Part shown: in pieces, positions 25,864 to 34,090 of the stretch
Layout: every line of letters begins with the position of its first letter
Position numbering within the stretch: the stretch's first letter is position 1
NCBI RefSeq assembly: GCF_010365285.1
Contig: NZ_CP048286.1
Coordinates: 5,241,501-5,305,500 of the forward strand
Length of the DNA: 64,000 nt
From: Paenibacillus rhizovicinus
Lineage (GTDB): Bacteria > Bacillota > Bacilli > Paenibacillales > Paenibacillaceae
Direction of reading: 5' to 3'
The notes under the pieces: model-generated
The model's input: the letters and a program-made list of their open reading frames with translations, nothing else
Database searches by the model: none
Told to the model about the DNA's origin: nothing
Position numbers and translations under genes: made by a program

Positions 25864-27234
25864 ATGAAACGCCATTATGTAATGACAAGCACCCTTCTTG
25901 CTGCCGTGCTGCTCGTTGCAACCGCTTGCGGAAACACGAACAACAGCAATTCCGGCAGCCAATCCAACACTTCCGGCAACAACGCGAATGCGAATGCAAC
26001 GTCGGGCAATGCGGGTTCGAATGCGGGCACGGGCGAGAAAATGACGCTCAAAATGATGCATCTGTGGCCGGACGGCAGCAACTCCGCGCAAAATAAAATG
26101 GTTTCGGAAATCATTAAAGAATACGAAGAAGCCAACCCGAACGTCACGATTACGACGGAAGTGCTGGAAACCGAGCAGTACAAAAACAAGCTGAAGATCT
26201 TGTCCGCTTCGAACGATATGCCCGATGTCGGTTTCACTTGGGCAGCCGGTTTCATGGACCCCTATGTAAACGGTAACAAGTTCGCGCCGCTCGACGATCT
26301 GCTGCAAGGCGACTTGAAGGACAAGTTCGTAGCCGGCACGACGGAAGCATATGCCTTCAACGGCAAAACGTACGCGCTGCCGGTCGAGCTGAATATCGTT
26401 CCGGTCTACTACAACAAAGATATTTTCGCCAAATACAAGTTGACTCCGCCGCAAACGCTGGATGACCTGAAGAAAATCATCCAAACGCTGAACGACAACA
26501 AAGTGACGCCGATTACGCTCGGCGGCAAGGACGCATGGCCGGCATCGTTCTGGTACATGTACATGGCTGACCGCATCGGCGGCGCGGATTTGCTGGACAA
26601 AGCGGTCGCAGGCAACGATTTCACGGATCCGGCACTGCTCGAAGCGGCCAAACAAGCGCAAGAGCTGGTGGACATGAACGCATTCGTGAAAGGCGCTAAC
26701 GGATTGTCCAACGAAGAAGCGAAAGCCTTGTTCATGAACGAGCAGGCGGCGATGTACGCGATGGGCACGTGGGAAGTCCCGAATTACACGACTGCCGCGG
26801 ACATTCCGCAGGCATTCAAAGATAAAATCGGCTACTTCAAGTTCCCGACCGTCGCAGGCGGCAAAGGCTCCGTGGACGATTGGGTAGGCGGACCCGGCGT
26901 AGGCTTGTTCGTTTCCCAGAACTCCAAGCATGTCGAAGAAGCGAAGAAATTCGTCAGCTTCTTCGTTCAGAAGTGGGGCGAGCACAGCGTAACGGACGCA
27001 GGCGTCATCCCGGCTACGAAGGTCGACACGTCTACGGTCAAACTGCCGCAAATGTTCATCGATCTGCTGAACGAACTGAACAAAGCTAGCAAAGTAACGC
27101 TCTACCTGGATACGCAGATGAAACCGGGCGCTTCCGCAACGCATATCAACATGGTGCAGGCCCTGTTCGGCAAAGCGGTAACGCCGGAAGAATTCATCAA
27201 GAAACAAGACGACGCGCTTAAAGCAGGCAAATAA
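25864..27234 (+). CDS. Extracellular sugar-binding lipoprotein
   Basis: A 456-residue lipoprotein: short basic start (MKRHYVMTS), hydrophobic segment, lipobox VATAC, an Asn/Gly/Ser linker, then a type-1 (MalE-like) binding fold (LKMMHLWPDGSNSAQNKMVSEIIKEYEEANPNVTI...). ATG 25864 is eight bases from AAGGGGG; the frame extends upstream to 25795, but that would bury the signal peptide. It is followed by two MalF/MalG-type permeases and then GH43 and GH127 genes, so an arabino-oligosaccharide is the most likely ligand. Confidence 0.93.
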   Translation: MKRHYVMTSTLLAAVLLVATACGNTNNSNSGSQSNTSGNNANANATSGNAGSNAGTGEKMTLKMMHLWPDGSNSAQNKMVSEIIKEYEEANPNVTITTEVLETEQYKNKLKILSASNDMPDVGFTWAAGFMDPYVNGNKFAPLDDLLQGDLKDKFVAGTTEAYAFNGKTYALPVELNIVPVYYNKDIFAKYKLTPPQTLDDLKKIIQTLNDNKVTPITLGGKDAWPASFWYMYMADRIGGADLLDKAVAGNDFTDPALLEAAKQAQELVDMNAFVKGANGLSNEEAKALFMNEQAAMYAMGTWEVPNYTTAADIPQAFKDKIGYFKFPTVAGGKGSVDDWVGGPGVGLFVSQNSKHVEEAKKFVSFFVQKWGEHSVTDAGVIPATKVDTSTVKLPQMFIDLLNELNKASKVTLYLDTQMKPGASATHINMVQALFGKAVTPEEFIKKQDDALKAGK

Positions 27235-27252
27235 AACGAATGTCTTGCGATA

Positions 27253-27305
27253 GAGGGGCGTGCCGCCGATCGCGAAAATTGCGAAATCGCGGATGCGCCC
27301 TTCTC
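27253..27305 (+). terminator. Hairpin between binding-protein and permease genes
   Basis: GAGGGGCG (27253-27260) faces CGCCCTTCTC (27296-27305), with further pairing inside and no T-run. A hairpin here is the usual malE-malF type arrangement that makes the binding protein more abundant than the permeases. Confidence 0.5.
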
Positions 27306-27336
27306 TCCCAATGACCGGCAGGAGGCCATAACGAAC

Positions 27337-28218
27337 ATGAATACGGTCATGTCGAACAAACGAATTATCGCCCTGTACGTCTTGCCGTCCTTGTTCTTGA
27401 TTCTGGCGATCATCTATATTCCGATCGTGCTGACGGGATACTACGGATTAATGGATTGGAACGGCATGAGCAAGCCGGACTTTATCGGGCTCGACAATTA
27501 CAAGAAACTCATTCACGACAGCGTCTTCTGGCACAGTACTTATCATTCGCTCTTATTCGCGCTGCTGTCCACGCTCTGTCTCGTTCTCTATCTAGCGGTA
27601 GCGCTCGTGCTTGCAGGCAAGATCAAAGGGGCGAATCTGCTTCGCAAAATCTATCTGCTTCCGATGCTGCTGTCTTCGGTCGCCATCGCCCAGCTGTGGC
27701 TGAAAGTGTATCACCCAACGAACGGCATCCTGAATGCATTGCTGGAGAAATTCGGCGTCGTGAATACGCCAAACTGGCTGGCCGATCCCCATATCGTGCT
27801 GTATGCCATCTTTATTCCGATTCTTTGGCAGTTTGCGGGCTTCTACATTCTCATTTACTACGCGGCGTTGAAAAATATCCCAACTTCTCTCGAGGAAGCA
27901 GCTCGAATCGATGGCGCCACCTCCTTGCAGGTCGCGCTGCGCATCAAGCTCCCGCTTATTTCGGAGGTCATCAAGGTGACCGTCGTGCTGGCGGTCGTCG
28001 GTTCGCTGAAATATTTCGACCTGATCTACGTCATGACGGACGGCGGGCCGAACCAATCGAGCGAAGTGATGGCATCCTATATGTATCACAAGGCTTTCAA
28101 GGAATTCGACTTCGGTTACGGCAGCGCGATCGGCTTCTTCCTGCTCGTCATCTGTCTGGTCGCTACCTGGATCATTCGGCGTCTGACGGCGACGAAAGAA
28201 ACGATTCAATATTCATAA
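27337..28218 (+). CDS. ABC sugar transporter permease, MalF/UgpA type
   Basis: A 293-residue permease with six hydrophobic segments. The N-terminus (ALYVLPSLFLILAIIYIPIV) is typical, and the EAA loop is near 188-208 (TSLEEAARIDGATSLQVALRIKLP). The ribosome site GCAGGAGG lies 11 bases upstream; ATG 27349 is an alternative. It pairs with the next gene. No ATPase is encoded nearby, so a shared MsmX-like ATPase is probable. Confidence 0.93.
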   Translation: MNTVMSNKRIIALYVLPSLFLILAIIYIPIVLTGYYGLMDWNGMSKPDFIGLDNYKKLIHDSVFWHSTYHSLLFALLSTLCLVLYLAVALVLAGKIKGANLLRKIYLLPMLLSSVAIAQLWLKVYHPTNGILNALLEKFGVVNTPNWLADPHIVLYAIFIPILWQFAGFYILIYYAALKNIPTSLEEAARIDGATSLQVALRIKLPLISEVIKVTVVLAVVGSLKYFDLIYVMTDGGPNQSSEVMASYMYHKAFKEFDFGYGSAIGFFLLVICLVATWIIRRLTATKETIQYS

Positions 28219-28233
28219 TAGGAGGGGATCCCT

Positions 28234-29124
28234 TTGTCCGGCATGACTACAACAGCGATTCATCCTCGTCCCGAATCGAGAATCTCGTCCCGGCAGCTAG
28301 GCAGCCGAATCGGTTACGGCGTCTTATACGGCGTGCTGGGATTGACGGCGGTGCTGCAGGTGCTGCCGATCATCTGGCTGCTGCTGTTCTCGCTGAAGAA
28401 CAACCAGGAAATTTTCAATCTATCGCCGTTTGCCCTTCCGAAGCAGCTGCATTGGAGCAACTATGCCACGGTATGGTCGCAGGGAAACATCGGACGGTAT
28501 TTTCTGAACAGCATCTGGATTACGACGGTTTCGGTCGTGCTTACGATTTTGTTCGCTAATTTCGTAACCTTCGCGATGACGCGGATGCAGTGGAAATTGC
28601 ATAAGGCCGCGCTTGGTTTGTTCATGATCGCGCTCATGATTCCCGTGCATTCTACGCTCATTCCGCTCTTCAGCATGTTCCAGAAAGTCCATTTGACCGA
28701 CTCGCAATGGAGCATCGTCTTGTCGTACATGGCGTTCAATCTGCCGCTGACGATCATGATTCTGATCGGCTTCTACTATTCGCTTCCGCGAGAGGTGGAA
28801 GAGGCAGCGATTATGGACGGGTGCAGCGTGAACCGGATGTTCTTCCGCATCATTCTGCCGATGACCGTTTCCGTAAGTGTTACTGCAGCCATCATCAATA
28901 TGATTTATAATTGGAATGAGTTTATTTTCGTCAATACATTTCTGAGCTCGGAAGGCAAGAAGACGCTGACGGTCGGCATCCAGAACTTCGTTGGCCAGTA
29001 TACGACGAACTGGGGCGCGATCGGAGCGACGCTGATGATCAGCATTCTGCCGATCCTCGTCATCTTCTTCCTGCTCAGCAACCGGATCGTGGAAGGTATC
29101 GCGGCCGGATCCGTGAAAGGCTGA
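28234..29124 (+). CDS. ABC sugar transporter permease, MalG/UgpE type
   Basis: A 296-residue permease with six hydrophobic segments and an EAA loop (REVEEAAIMDGCSVNRMFFRIILP). The ending SNRIVEGIAAGSVKG is typical of MalG-like proteins. TTG 28234 is six bases from GGAGGGG, while the ATG at 28243 is 15 bases away, so TTG is preferred. It lies 15 bp after its partner permease. Confidence 0.92.
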   Translation: MSGMTTTAIHPRPESRISSRQLGSRIGYGVLYGVLGLTAVLQVLPIIWLLLFSLKNNQEIFNLSPFALPKQLHWSNYATVWSQGNIGRYFLNSIWITTVSVVLTILFANFVTFAMTRMQWKLHKAALGLFMIALMIPVHSTLIPLFSMFQKVHLTDSQWSIVLSYMAFNLPLTIMILIGFYYSLPREVEEAAIMDGCSVNRMFFRIILPMTVSVSVTAAIINMIYNWNEFIFVNTFLSSEGKKTLTVGIQNFVGQYTTNWGAIGATLMISILPILVIFFLLSNRIVEGIAAGSVKG

Positions 29125-29174
29125 TTTCATTTAAAGGCTGATTTCATTCCATCATTCCAGAGGAGAGTCTGATC

Positions 29175-30173
29175 ATGTCCAATTCCGCCAAACCTGCCGC
29201 ACCGAACGAGCCGATCGTCACACACATCTACACCGCTGACCCGTCCGCGCATGTATTTGAAGGGAAGCTCTACATTTATCCTTCGCATGACATCGATCAT
29301 GACGGGCCGACGAACGATAACGGCGACCAGTACGCGATGGAAGATTATCATGTATTATCGCTTGATGACGTGAATGCGCCTTGCGTGGATCACGGCGAAG
29401 CGCTTCATATCCGCGACGTCCCTTGGGCATCGAAGCAAATGTGGGCGCCGGACGCCGCCTTCAAGAACGATACGTACTATCTGTATTTCCCGGCAAGAGA
29501 CAAGGACGGCGTCTTCCGTATCGGAGTTGCTTCGGGTACAAGCCCGGCCGGTCCTTTCAAAGCGGAAGAGAACTACATCCCCGGCAGCTATAGCATCGAT
29601 CCGGCCGTATATGTCGATGAAGACAACCGGGCGTACATGTATTTCGGCGGTCTATGGGGCGGACAGTTGGAGAAATGGCAGACCGGCGAGTTCAAGCCAG
29701 ACGTAACCGAAGGCCCGGATGCATCGGCACCGGCGATCGGACCGCTTGTCGCGGAGATGAGCGACGATATGCTGACGTTCAAATCGGCGCCGGCGGAAAT
29801 TTCGATCGTGGACGAGGACGGCAATCCGATCGTCGCGGGCGACGAAGACCGCCGCTATTTCGAAGGTCCTTGGATGCATAAATATAAAGGTTTGTATTAC
29901 CTGTCTTACTCCACGGGCACGACGCATAAGCTCGTCTATGCGGTGAGCGAGAATCCGCAAGGCCCGTTCGTGTACAAAGGGACGATTCTGACGCCCGTCC
30001 TCGGATGGACGACGCACCATTCCATCGTGGAATTCCAGGACAAATGGTATCTGTTCTACCACGACGCTTCCTTGTCCGGCGGCGTCGACCATAAGCGCAG
30101 CGTGAAATTCACGGAGCTTCATTATAATGAGGACGGGACGATCCGGACGATCGATCCGTATCCGGAGAAATAA
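29175..30173 (+). CDS. Glycoside hydrolase family 43 (beta-xylosidase / alpha-L-arabinofuranosidase)
   Basis: A 332-residue five-bladed beta-propeller enzyme without a signal peptide. The three expected acidic residues are visible: Asp22 (YTADPSAHVF, base), Asp142 (YSIDPAVYVDED, pKa modulator) and Glu230 (RRYFEGPWMHKY, acid). Single-domain GH43 proteins of this length remove terminal arabinofuranose or xylose from imported oligosaccharides. It is the last gene of the transporter operon, 50 bp after the second permease, and has a terminator after it. Arabinofuranosidase activity is favoured by the nearby GH127 gene. Confidence 0.92.
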   Translation: MSNSAKPAAPNEPIVTHIYTADPSAHVFEGKLYIYPSHDIDHDGPTNDNGDQYAMEDYHVLSLDDVNAPCVDHGEALHIRDVPWASKQMWAPDAAFKNDTYYLYFPARDKDGVFRIGVASGTSPAGPFKAEENYIPGSYSIDPAVYVDEDNRAYMYFGGLWGGQLEKWQTGEFKPDVTEGPDASAPAIGPLVAEMSDDMLTFKSAPAEISIVDEDGNPIVAGDEDRRYFEGPWMHKYKGLYYLSYSTGTTHKLVYAVSENPQGPFVYKGTILTPVLGWTTHHSIVEFQDKWYLFYHDASLSGGVDHKRSVKFTELHYNEDGTIRTIDPYPEK

Positions 30174-30234
30174 TCCGAGAAGTAATCGGACAAGCTAGAG
30201 GAAATCGAATATGGACGAGCCGAAAAGGCTGAAC

Positions 30235-30277
30235 GCTCCTGCCAGAGATAATTATCTCGGGCAGGAGCCTTCTTTTT
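30235..30277 (+). terminator. Rho-independent terminator of the GH43 operon
   Basis: Nine-base arms (30235-30243 and 30260-30268) enclose a second small AGAGATAATTATCTC stem and are followed by CTTCTTTTT. Confidence 0.88.
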
Positions 30278-30347
30278 GGTTGGAAATGAAACGAAACGCA
30301 TTCGCATTCGTTATAATAGCATGCAAGAAGAGACGGAGGTGCTTCAG

Positions 30348-30815
30348 ATGGATTTTCTGAAAGGGATCGGGAAGCTGGCGGGCGAAGTGACCGGCAAAGT
30401 GATCGGCGGCACGGTGCGCGTTGCGGGAGAGCTTGTTCACAGCGATTACGTGAAAGAGATCGGCAATGACGTGGAGAGAGTGACGGCCAGAACGGGAGCG
30501 ATCGCGGGTCAAGCGGCGAGCGGCGTATGGGATGTTGGCGCGGGCCTGATAACGTCGGATAAGCAGAAGGCGACGAACGGACTGGACGATCTGGGCGATG
30601 CGGTAACGACAACGGTGAGAAGCGCCGGCCAAGGAATCGAATACGTGGTCGAAAGCGGCAAAGACGTGGTGACAGGCATCAAGGATAAGGACAGCGAGCG
30701 GATAAAAGACGGCGTCAAGAAATTAGGAAAAGCGGCGGCAGTCACTGTTCTTGCAGTCGGCGTGATCGATCTCGTCGACGGACCCGACGGTCCGGATGGA
30801 ACGGGTACGGTTTAA
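30348..30815 (+). CDS. Small soluble protein of unknown function
   Basis: A 155-residue protein with no recognised family: a helical N-terminus (MDFLKGIGKLAGEVTGKVIGGTVRVAGELV), a charged middle rich in Asp, Lys and Val (DVVTGIKDKDSERIKDGVKKLGKAAA), a short hydrophobic stretch and a DGPDGPDGTGTV tail. The Gly-spaced helices suggest a membrane-surface or stress-type protein. ATG 30348 follows ACGGAGGTG; a TATAAT at 30312 could be its minus-10. It has its own terminator and is monocistronic between two carbohydrate units. Confidence 0.75.
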   Translation: MDFLKGIGKLAGEVTGKVIGGTVRVAGELVHSDYVKEIGNDVERVTARTGAIAGQAASGVWDVGAGLITSDKQKATNGLDDLGDAVTTTVRSAGQGIEYVVESGKDVVTGIKDKDSERIKDGVKKLGKAAAVTVLAVGVIDLVDGPDGPDGTGTV

Positions 30816-30849
30816 ACAGGCACGAGGTCAGATGGATAGATATTAACGG

Positions 30850-30876
30850 ATGGGGGCCGGCTGGCCTCCATTTTTT
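30850..30876 (+). terminator. Rho-independent terminator
   Basis: Nine-base arms (30850-30858 with 30863-30871, one G-U, GGCT loop) are followed by six T residues; it ends the small gene upstream. Confidence 0.88.
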
Positions 30877-30993
30877 CATGTCGGGCAAAACAAATATGCT
30901 CGGTCGGGAAGGATACCTTCGCTAGGGTACCGAATAGGAAACTTGACGAGCAGTACCTGTTGGAATTCGAGATTGAATGGGGATGGATAACAG

Positions 30994-32973
30994 ATGAATC
31001 GTATAATCAGCAGTCAGTCTGGCCGCAGTGCGGTGCGTATCGACGATGAATTTTGGAACCGCTTTATCGAGCTTGTTCGGGGAACGGTGATTCCCTATCA
31101 ATGGGAGGCGCTGAACGACAGCATACCGGAGGCCGAACCGAGCTATGCGATTCGAAATTTCCGCATTGCGGCGGGGATGGAAGAAGGCGCCTTCGGCGGC
31201 ATGGTGTTCCAGGACAGCGACGTGGCGAAGTGGCTGGAAGCCGTCGGCTTCTCGCTTGCGCAGCATCCGGATGCCGAGCTGGAACGAACCGCGGACGGGG
31301 TCATCGAACTGATCGCGATGGCGCAGCACGAGGACGGCTATCTGAATACGTATTTTACGATCAAAGCGCCGGGCGAGCGGTGGACGAATCTCTATGAAGC
31401 GCATGAGCTGTACTGCGCCGGCCATATGATGGAAGCGGCGGTCGCCTATTATTACGCAACGGGCAAAAGCAAGCTGCTGGACGTCATGCGCAAATTCGCC
31501 GACCATATCGCGTCCGTATTCGGGCCGGAGCCGGACCAGCTTCGGGGCTACGACGGCCATCAGGAGATCGAGCTCGCGCTGGTGAAGCTGTATGAGGCAA
31601 CGGGCGAGGAGCGCTACATGGAGCTGGCGCGATTCTTCATCGACGAGCGCGGGGCGGAGCCGAATTTTCTGGTCGAGGAAACCAAGCGGAGAGACGGCCG
31701 CAGCATCTGGACCGACCGGAAGCTGGAGCCCCCGACGCTCTTGCAGCTGGCGTACAACCAGGCGCACCGGCCGGTCCGGGAGCAGGATACCGCAGTCGGG
31801 CATGCCGTTCGGGCCGTATATATGTACACGGCGATGGCCGACCTTGCCAGAGTGACGGAAGACCGCGAACTGCGCGATGCATGCCGGCGGCTGTGGAACA
31901 ACATGACGCGGAAGCAGATGTACATCACGGGCGGCATCGGCTCGACCCATCACGGCGAAGCGTTCTCGTTCGATTATGATTTGCCCAACGATACGGTGTA
32001 TGCCGAAACCTGCGCCTCGATTGGGTTGATCTTCTTCGCCCGGCGTATGCTGCTGCTGGAAGCCAAGAGCGAATACGCGGATGTGATGGAGCGGGCGCTG
32101 TACAACAACGTGATCGGAAGCATGTCTCAAGACGGCAAGCATTACTTCTACGTGAATCCGCTGGAGGTATGGCCCGAAGCTTCCGAGCGCAATCCCGGGC
32201 GACATCATGTGAAGGCGACCCGTCAGAAATGGTTCGGCTGCTCCTGCTGTCCGCCGAACGTGGCTCGGCTGCTCAGCTCCTTGAACGATTACGTCTATAC
32301 GTCGTCGGCGGAAGCGAACACGATATACGCGCATCTGTTCATCGGCGGCGAGGCGCGGTTTACGCTGGCTGCAGGCGAGGTTGCGCTGCAGCAGCAATCG
32401 CTTCTGCCATGGGAAAGCGATACGCGATTCACGTTTACCGCGGTGCCGGAATCCGTATTCACGATGGCGCTTCGCATTCCGTCCTGGTGCGGCGGGAGCG
32501 CCGCGCTTCGCTTGAATGGCGTCCCGATGGACTATGAGACGCGGAACGGTTATGCGATCGTAAGCAGAACCTGGTCGCAGGGCGATTGCTTGGAATGGGC
32601 GCCGGAGCTGCGCGCGCAGCTAACGGCCGCGCATCCGAGCATCCGGGCCGATGCGGGCAAAGCCGCCATCGAGCGCGGCCCGCTCGTGTTCTGCTTGGAG
32701 GAAACGGATAACGGTCAGCCGTTGGCCTCGTTGTCGATTGCGCGGGATGCCGAGCTGCAAGTCCGCTTCGACGCCGAATTGCTCGGCGGCACGGTTGTAA
32801 TCGAAGCCGACGGCTATGCCGATGATGCGGCCGCTTGGCAGGAGGACGCGCCGCCGTATCGTCCGATGGCGCAGCAGCCGGCTTCGCGGGCGGTGCGCCT
32901 GCGCGCTGTGCCGTATTACTTGTGGGGCAATCGGGAGACGGGCGAAATGACCGTCTGGCTTCGCACGCAATAA
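30994..32973 (+). CDS. Glycoside hydrolase family 127 (beta-L-arabinofuranosidase)
   Basis: A 659-residue (alpha/alpha)6-barrel enzyme of the former DUF1680 family. The zinc/thiolate catalytic set is present: Glu338 and Cys340 (YAETCASIG) and Cys418-Cys419 (WFGCSCCPPN), matching the Glu and three Cys of HypBA1, where a Cys acts as nucleophile. No signal peptide, so it acts on imported beta-L-arabinofuranosides such as those on plant hydroxyproline-rich proteins. It has its own terminator and a TTGACG element at about 30942, so it is probably a separate transcript that works with the GH43 operon. Confidence 0.93.
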   Translation: MNRIISSQSGRSAVRIDDEFWNRFIELVRGTVIPYQWEALNDSIPEAEPSYAIRNFRIAAGMEEGAFGGMVFQDSDVAKWLEAVGFSLAQHPDAELERTADGVIELIAMAQHEDGYLNTYFTIKAPGERWTNLYEAHELYCAGHMMEAAVAYYYATGKSKLLDVMRKFADHIASVFGPEPDQLRGYDGHQEIELALVKLYEATGEERYMELARFFIDERGAEPNFLVEETKRRDGRSIWTDRKLEPPTLLQLAYNQAHRPVREQDTAVGHAVRAVYMYTAMADLARVTEDRELRDACRRLWNNMTRKQMYITGGIGSTHHGEAFSFDYDLPNDTVYAETCASIGLIFFARRMLLLEAKSEYADVMERALYNNVIGSMSQDGKHYFYVNPLEVWPEASERNPGRHHVKATRQKWFGCSCCPPNVARLLSSLNDYVYTSSAEANTIYAHLFIGGEARFTLAAGEVALQQQSLLPWESDTRFTFTAVPESVFTMALRIPSWCGGSAALRLNGVPMDYETRNGYAIVSRTWSQGDCLEWAPELRAQLTAAHPSIRADAGKAAIERGPLVFCLEETDNGQPLASLSIARDAELQVRFDAELLGGTVVIEADGYADDAAAWQEDAPPYRPMAQQPASRAVRLRAVPYYLWGNRETGEMTVWLRTQ

Positions 32974-32986
32974 TAAGGAGGGCAAG

Positions 32987-33024
32987 ATCCGAGCTTCGAC
33001 GTTTATGGCGCAGCTCGGATTTTT
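32987..33024 (+). terminator. Rho-independent terminator of the GH127 gene
   Basis: ATCCGAGCT (32987-32995) pairs with AGCTCGGAT (33012-33020), followed by TTTT. Confidence 0.87.
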
Positions 33025-33400
33025 GGCGATTTTATCGTTGGTGCGCGGGGGAGCAGGCTTGCCGCGCTTTGTAGGTGTCGCTGACGGCGGCCGCGAGGCG
33101 CGCGGCAAGTTGCGGGTCGTGGCAAGTTGCGGATCGTGGCAGGAGAGAGAGCCGGCTCCTGGAGATGCTGAACTCGCGGCAGAAGGCTGCTCCGGCGGCC
33201 ATGGTGCGGGCATCGGTATGAGGGGACGTAGAGGAGGCTGATCGAACGGCCATGGTGCGGGCATTGACATGTTGGTATGGGGGGCGCGCAGAGAAGGCTG
33301 CTCGAACGACCAAGGTGTGTACATTGGTATGTTGGTATCGTGGGCGCAGAGAAGGAAGGCTGCTCCGGCGGCGGCAACTCGCATCTCGGTAGCGGCGCAA
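33025..33400. repeat. Degenerate ~56-bp tandem repeat in a gene-free stretch
   Basis: No credible gene. From about 33181, four degraded units of roughly 50-60 bp recur, each built on GAAGGCTGCTC-GGCCATGGTGCGGGCATTG-TGTTGGTATG-GGGGCGCAGA. The stretch before this (33040-33180) also has short GCAAGTTGCGG duplications. Long apparent reading frames here follow the repeat on both strands and have no protein-like composition. Confidence 0.7.
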
Positions 33401-33402
33401 AA

Positions 33403-33432
33403 AGAAAAAAACGCCTAACGAATCCAAGGCGT
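33403..33432 (-). terminator. Terminator-like hairpin on the minus strand
   Basis: ACGCCT (33411-33416) pairs with AGGCGT (33427-33432); on the minus strand it is followed by a seven-T run, C, then more T (33410 down to 33401). It could end transcripts coming leftward from the kinase gene at 34663. Confidence 0.6.
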
Positions 33433-33640
33433 CTTATTTGGACCGTTTGCGGCCTTTTGAATGTGTAATGAACTCCAGACACGTTATTTGCTTGGAATGA
33501 AGCAATTTCCGCCTATTTGGGCCTATTCGCTAACCATTAACGCTTCTGGAGTTCGTTAGAACAAGCGAGGAGCCAATTTGGCGGTTTTAAGCATTATACG
33601 ATTCGTTAGCTTGCTTCCAGCTAACACAGGATGAGGTTCG
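33416..33640. repeat. Intergenic element with TTCGTTA/TAACGAA motifs (copy 1)
   Basis: TAACGAA at 33416 and TTCGTTA at 33552 and 33602 occur among short words such as CTTATTTGGA and GGAGCCAATTTGG. The same vocabulary reappears in the gene-free stretch at 54738-54907. It does not encode a protein and looks like a dispersed intergenic repeat family. Confidence 0.5.
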
Positions 33641-33691
33641 CTATTGGATAACTGCCTGAAAGGCAGGAATCAGCAACGTAACACCGATAAT

Positions 33692-33909
33692 CGCAAGCCG
33701 CAAATCCGCAAGCCGCAAGCCGCAAACCGCAAACCGCAAACCGCAAACCGCAAACCGCAAACCGCAAACCGCAAACCGCAAACCGCAAACCGCAAACCGC
33801 AAACCGCAAACCGCAAACCGCAAACCGCAAACCGCAAACCGCAAACCGCAAACCGCAATCCACAAACCCGCAAACCAGCAATCCCGCAAATCCGCAAACC
33901 CGCAAGTCC
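33692..33909. repeat. Heptanucleotide tandem repeat (CGCAAAC)n
   Basis: An almost perfect heptamer array; 33721-33858 is uninterrupted (about 20 copies), with degenerate copies at both edges. As seven is not a multiple of three, all frames stay open, producing spurious repetitive proteins on both strands. It starts just after the degraded coding sequence behind the minus-strand kinase gene. Confidence 0.95.
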
Positions 33910-33920
33910 AAAACGAAGAG

Positions 33921-34090
33921 AAAGAGAAGCTGCCCCTAGGCAGTTGGCCCACCATCACGCCATTTTCGGCGAGCATGCCGCGCGCCGCCTCGATATCATC
34001 CGTATCGAACGCGAATGCCGCTCGCTTCGCCGGACGGGCCAAAGTCCGCAGCGCTCAGCGCGAATCCGCTCTGCTCCCAAGAATAAACCG
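33921..34090 (-). pseudogene. Possible remnant of a VOC (glyoxalase-like) domain
   Basis: On the minus strand, one frame reads FALSAADFGPSGEASGIRV and, after a shift, another reads AFAFDTDDIEAARGMLAENG, an order reminiscent of the C-terminal half of VOC proteins. It overlaps the last codons of the kinase gene and runs into the heptamer array, where any match ends. This is a weak call from pattern alone. Confidence 0.3.

Noticed and set aside
32976-33000. A gene starting after the AGGAGG at 32976
   Set aside because: The AGGAGG is followed directly by a rho-independent terminator and no start codon at a suitable distance opens a real frame.
33692-33909. CRISPR array
   Set aside because: The heptamer array has no spacers and no cas genes are in the window; the nonamer and ~56-bp arrays also lack unique spacers.
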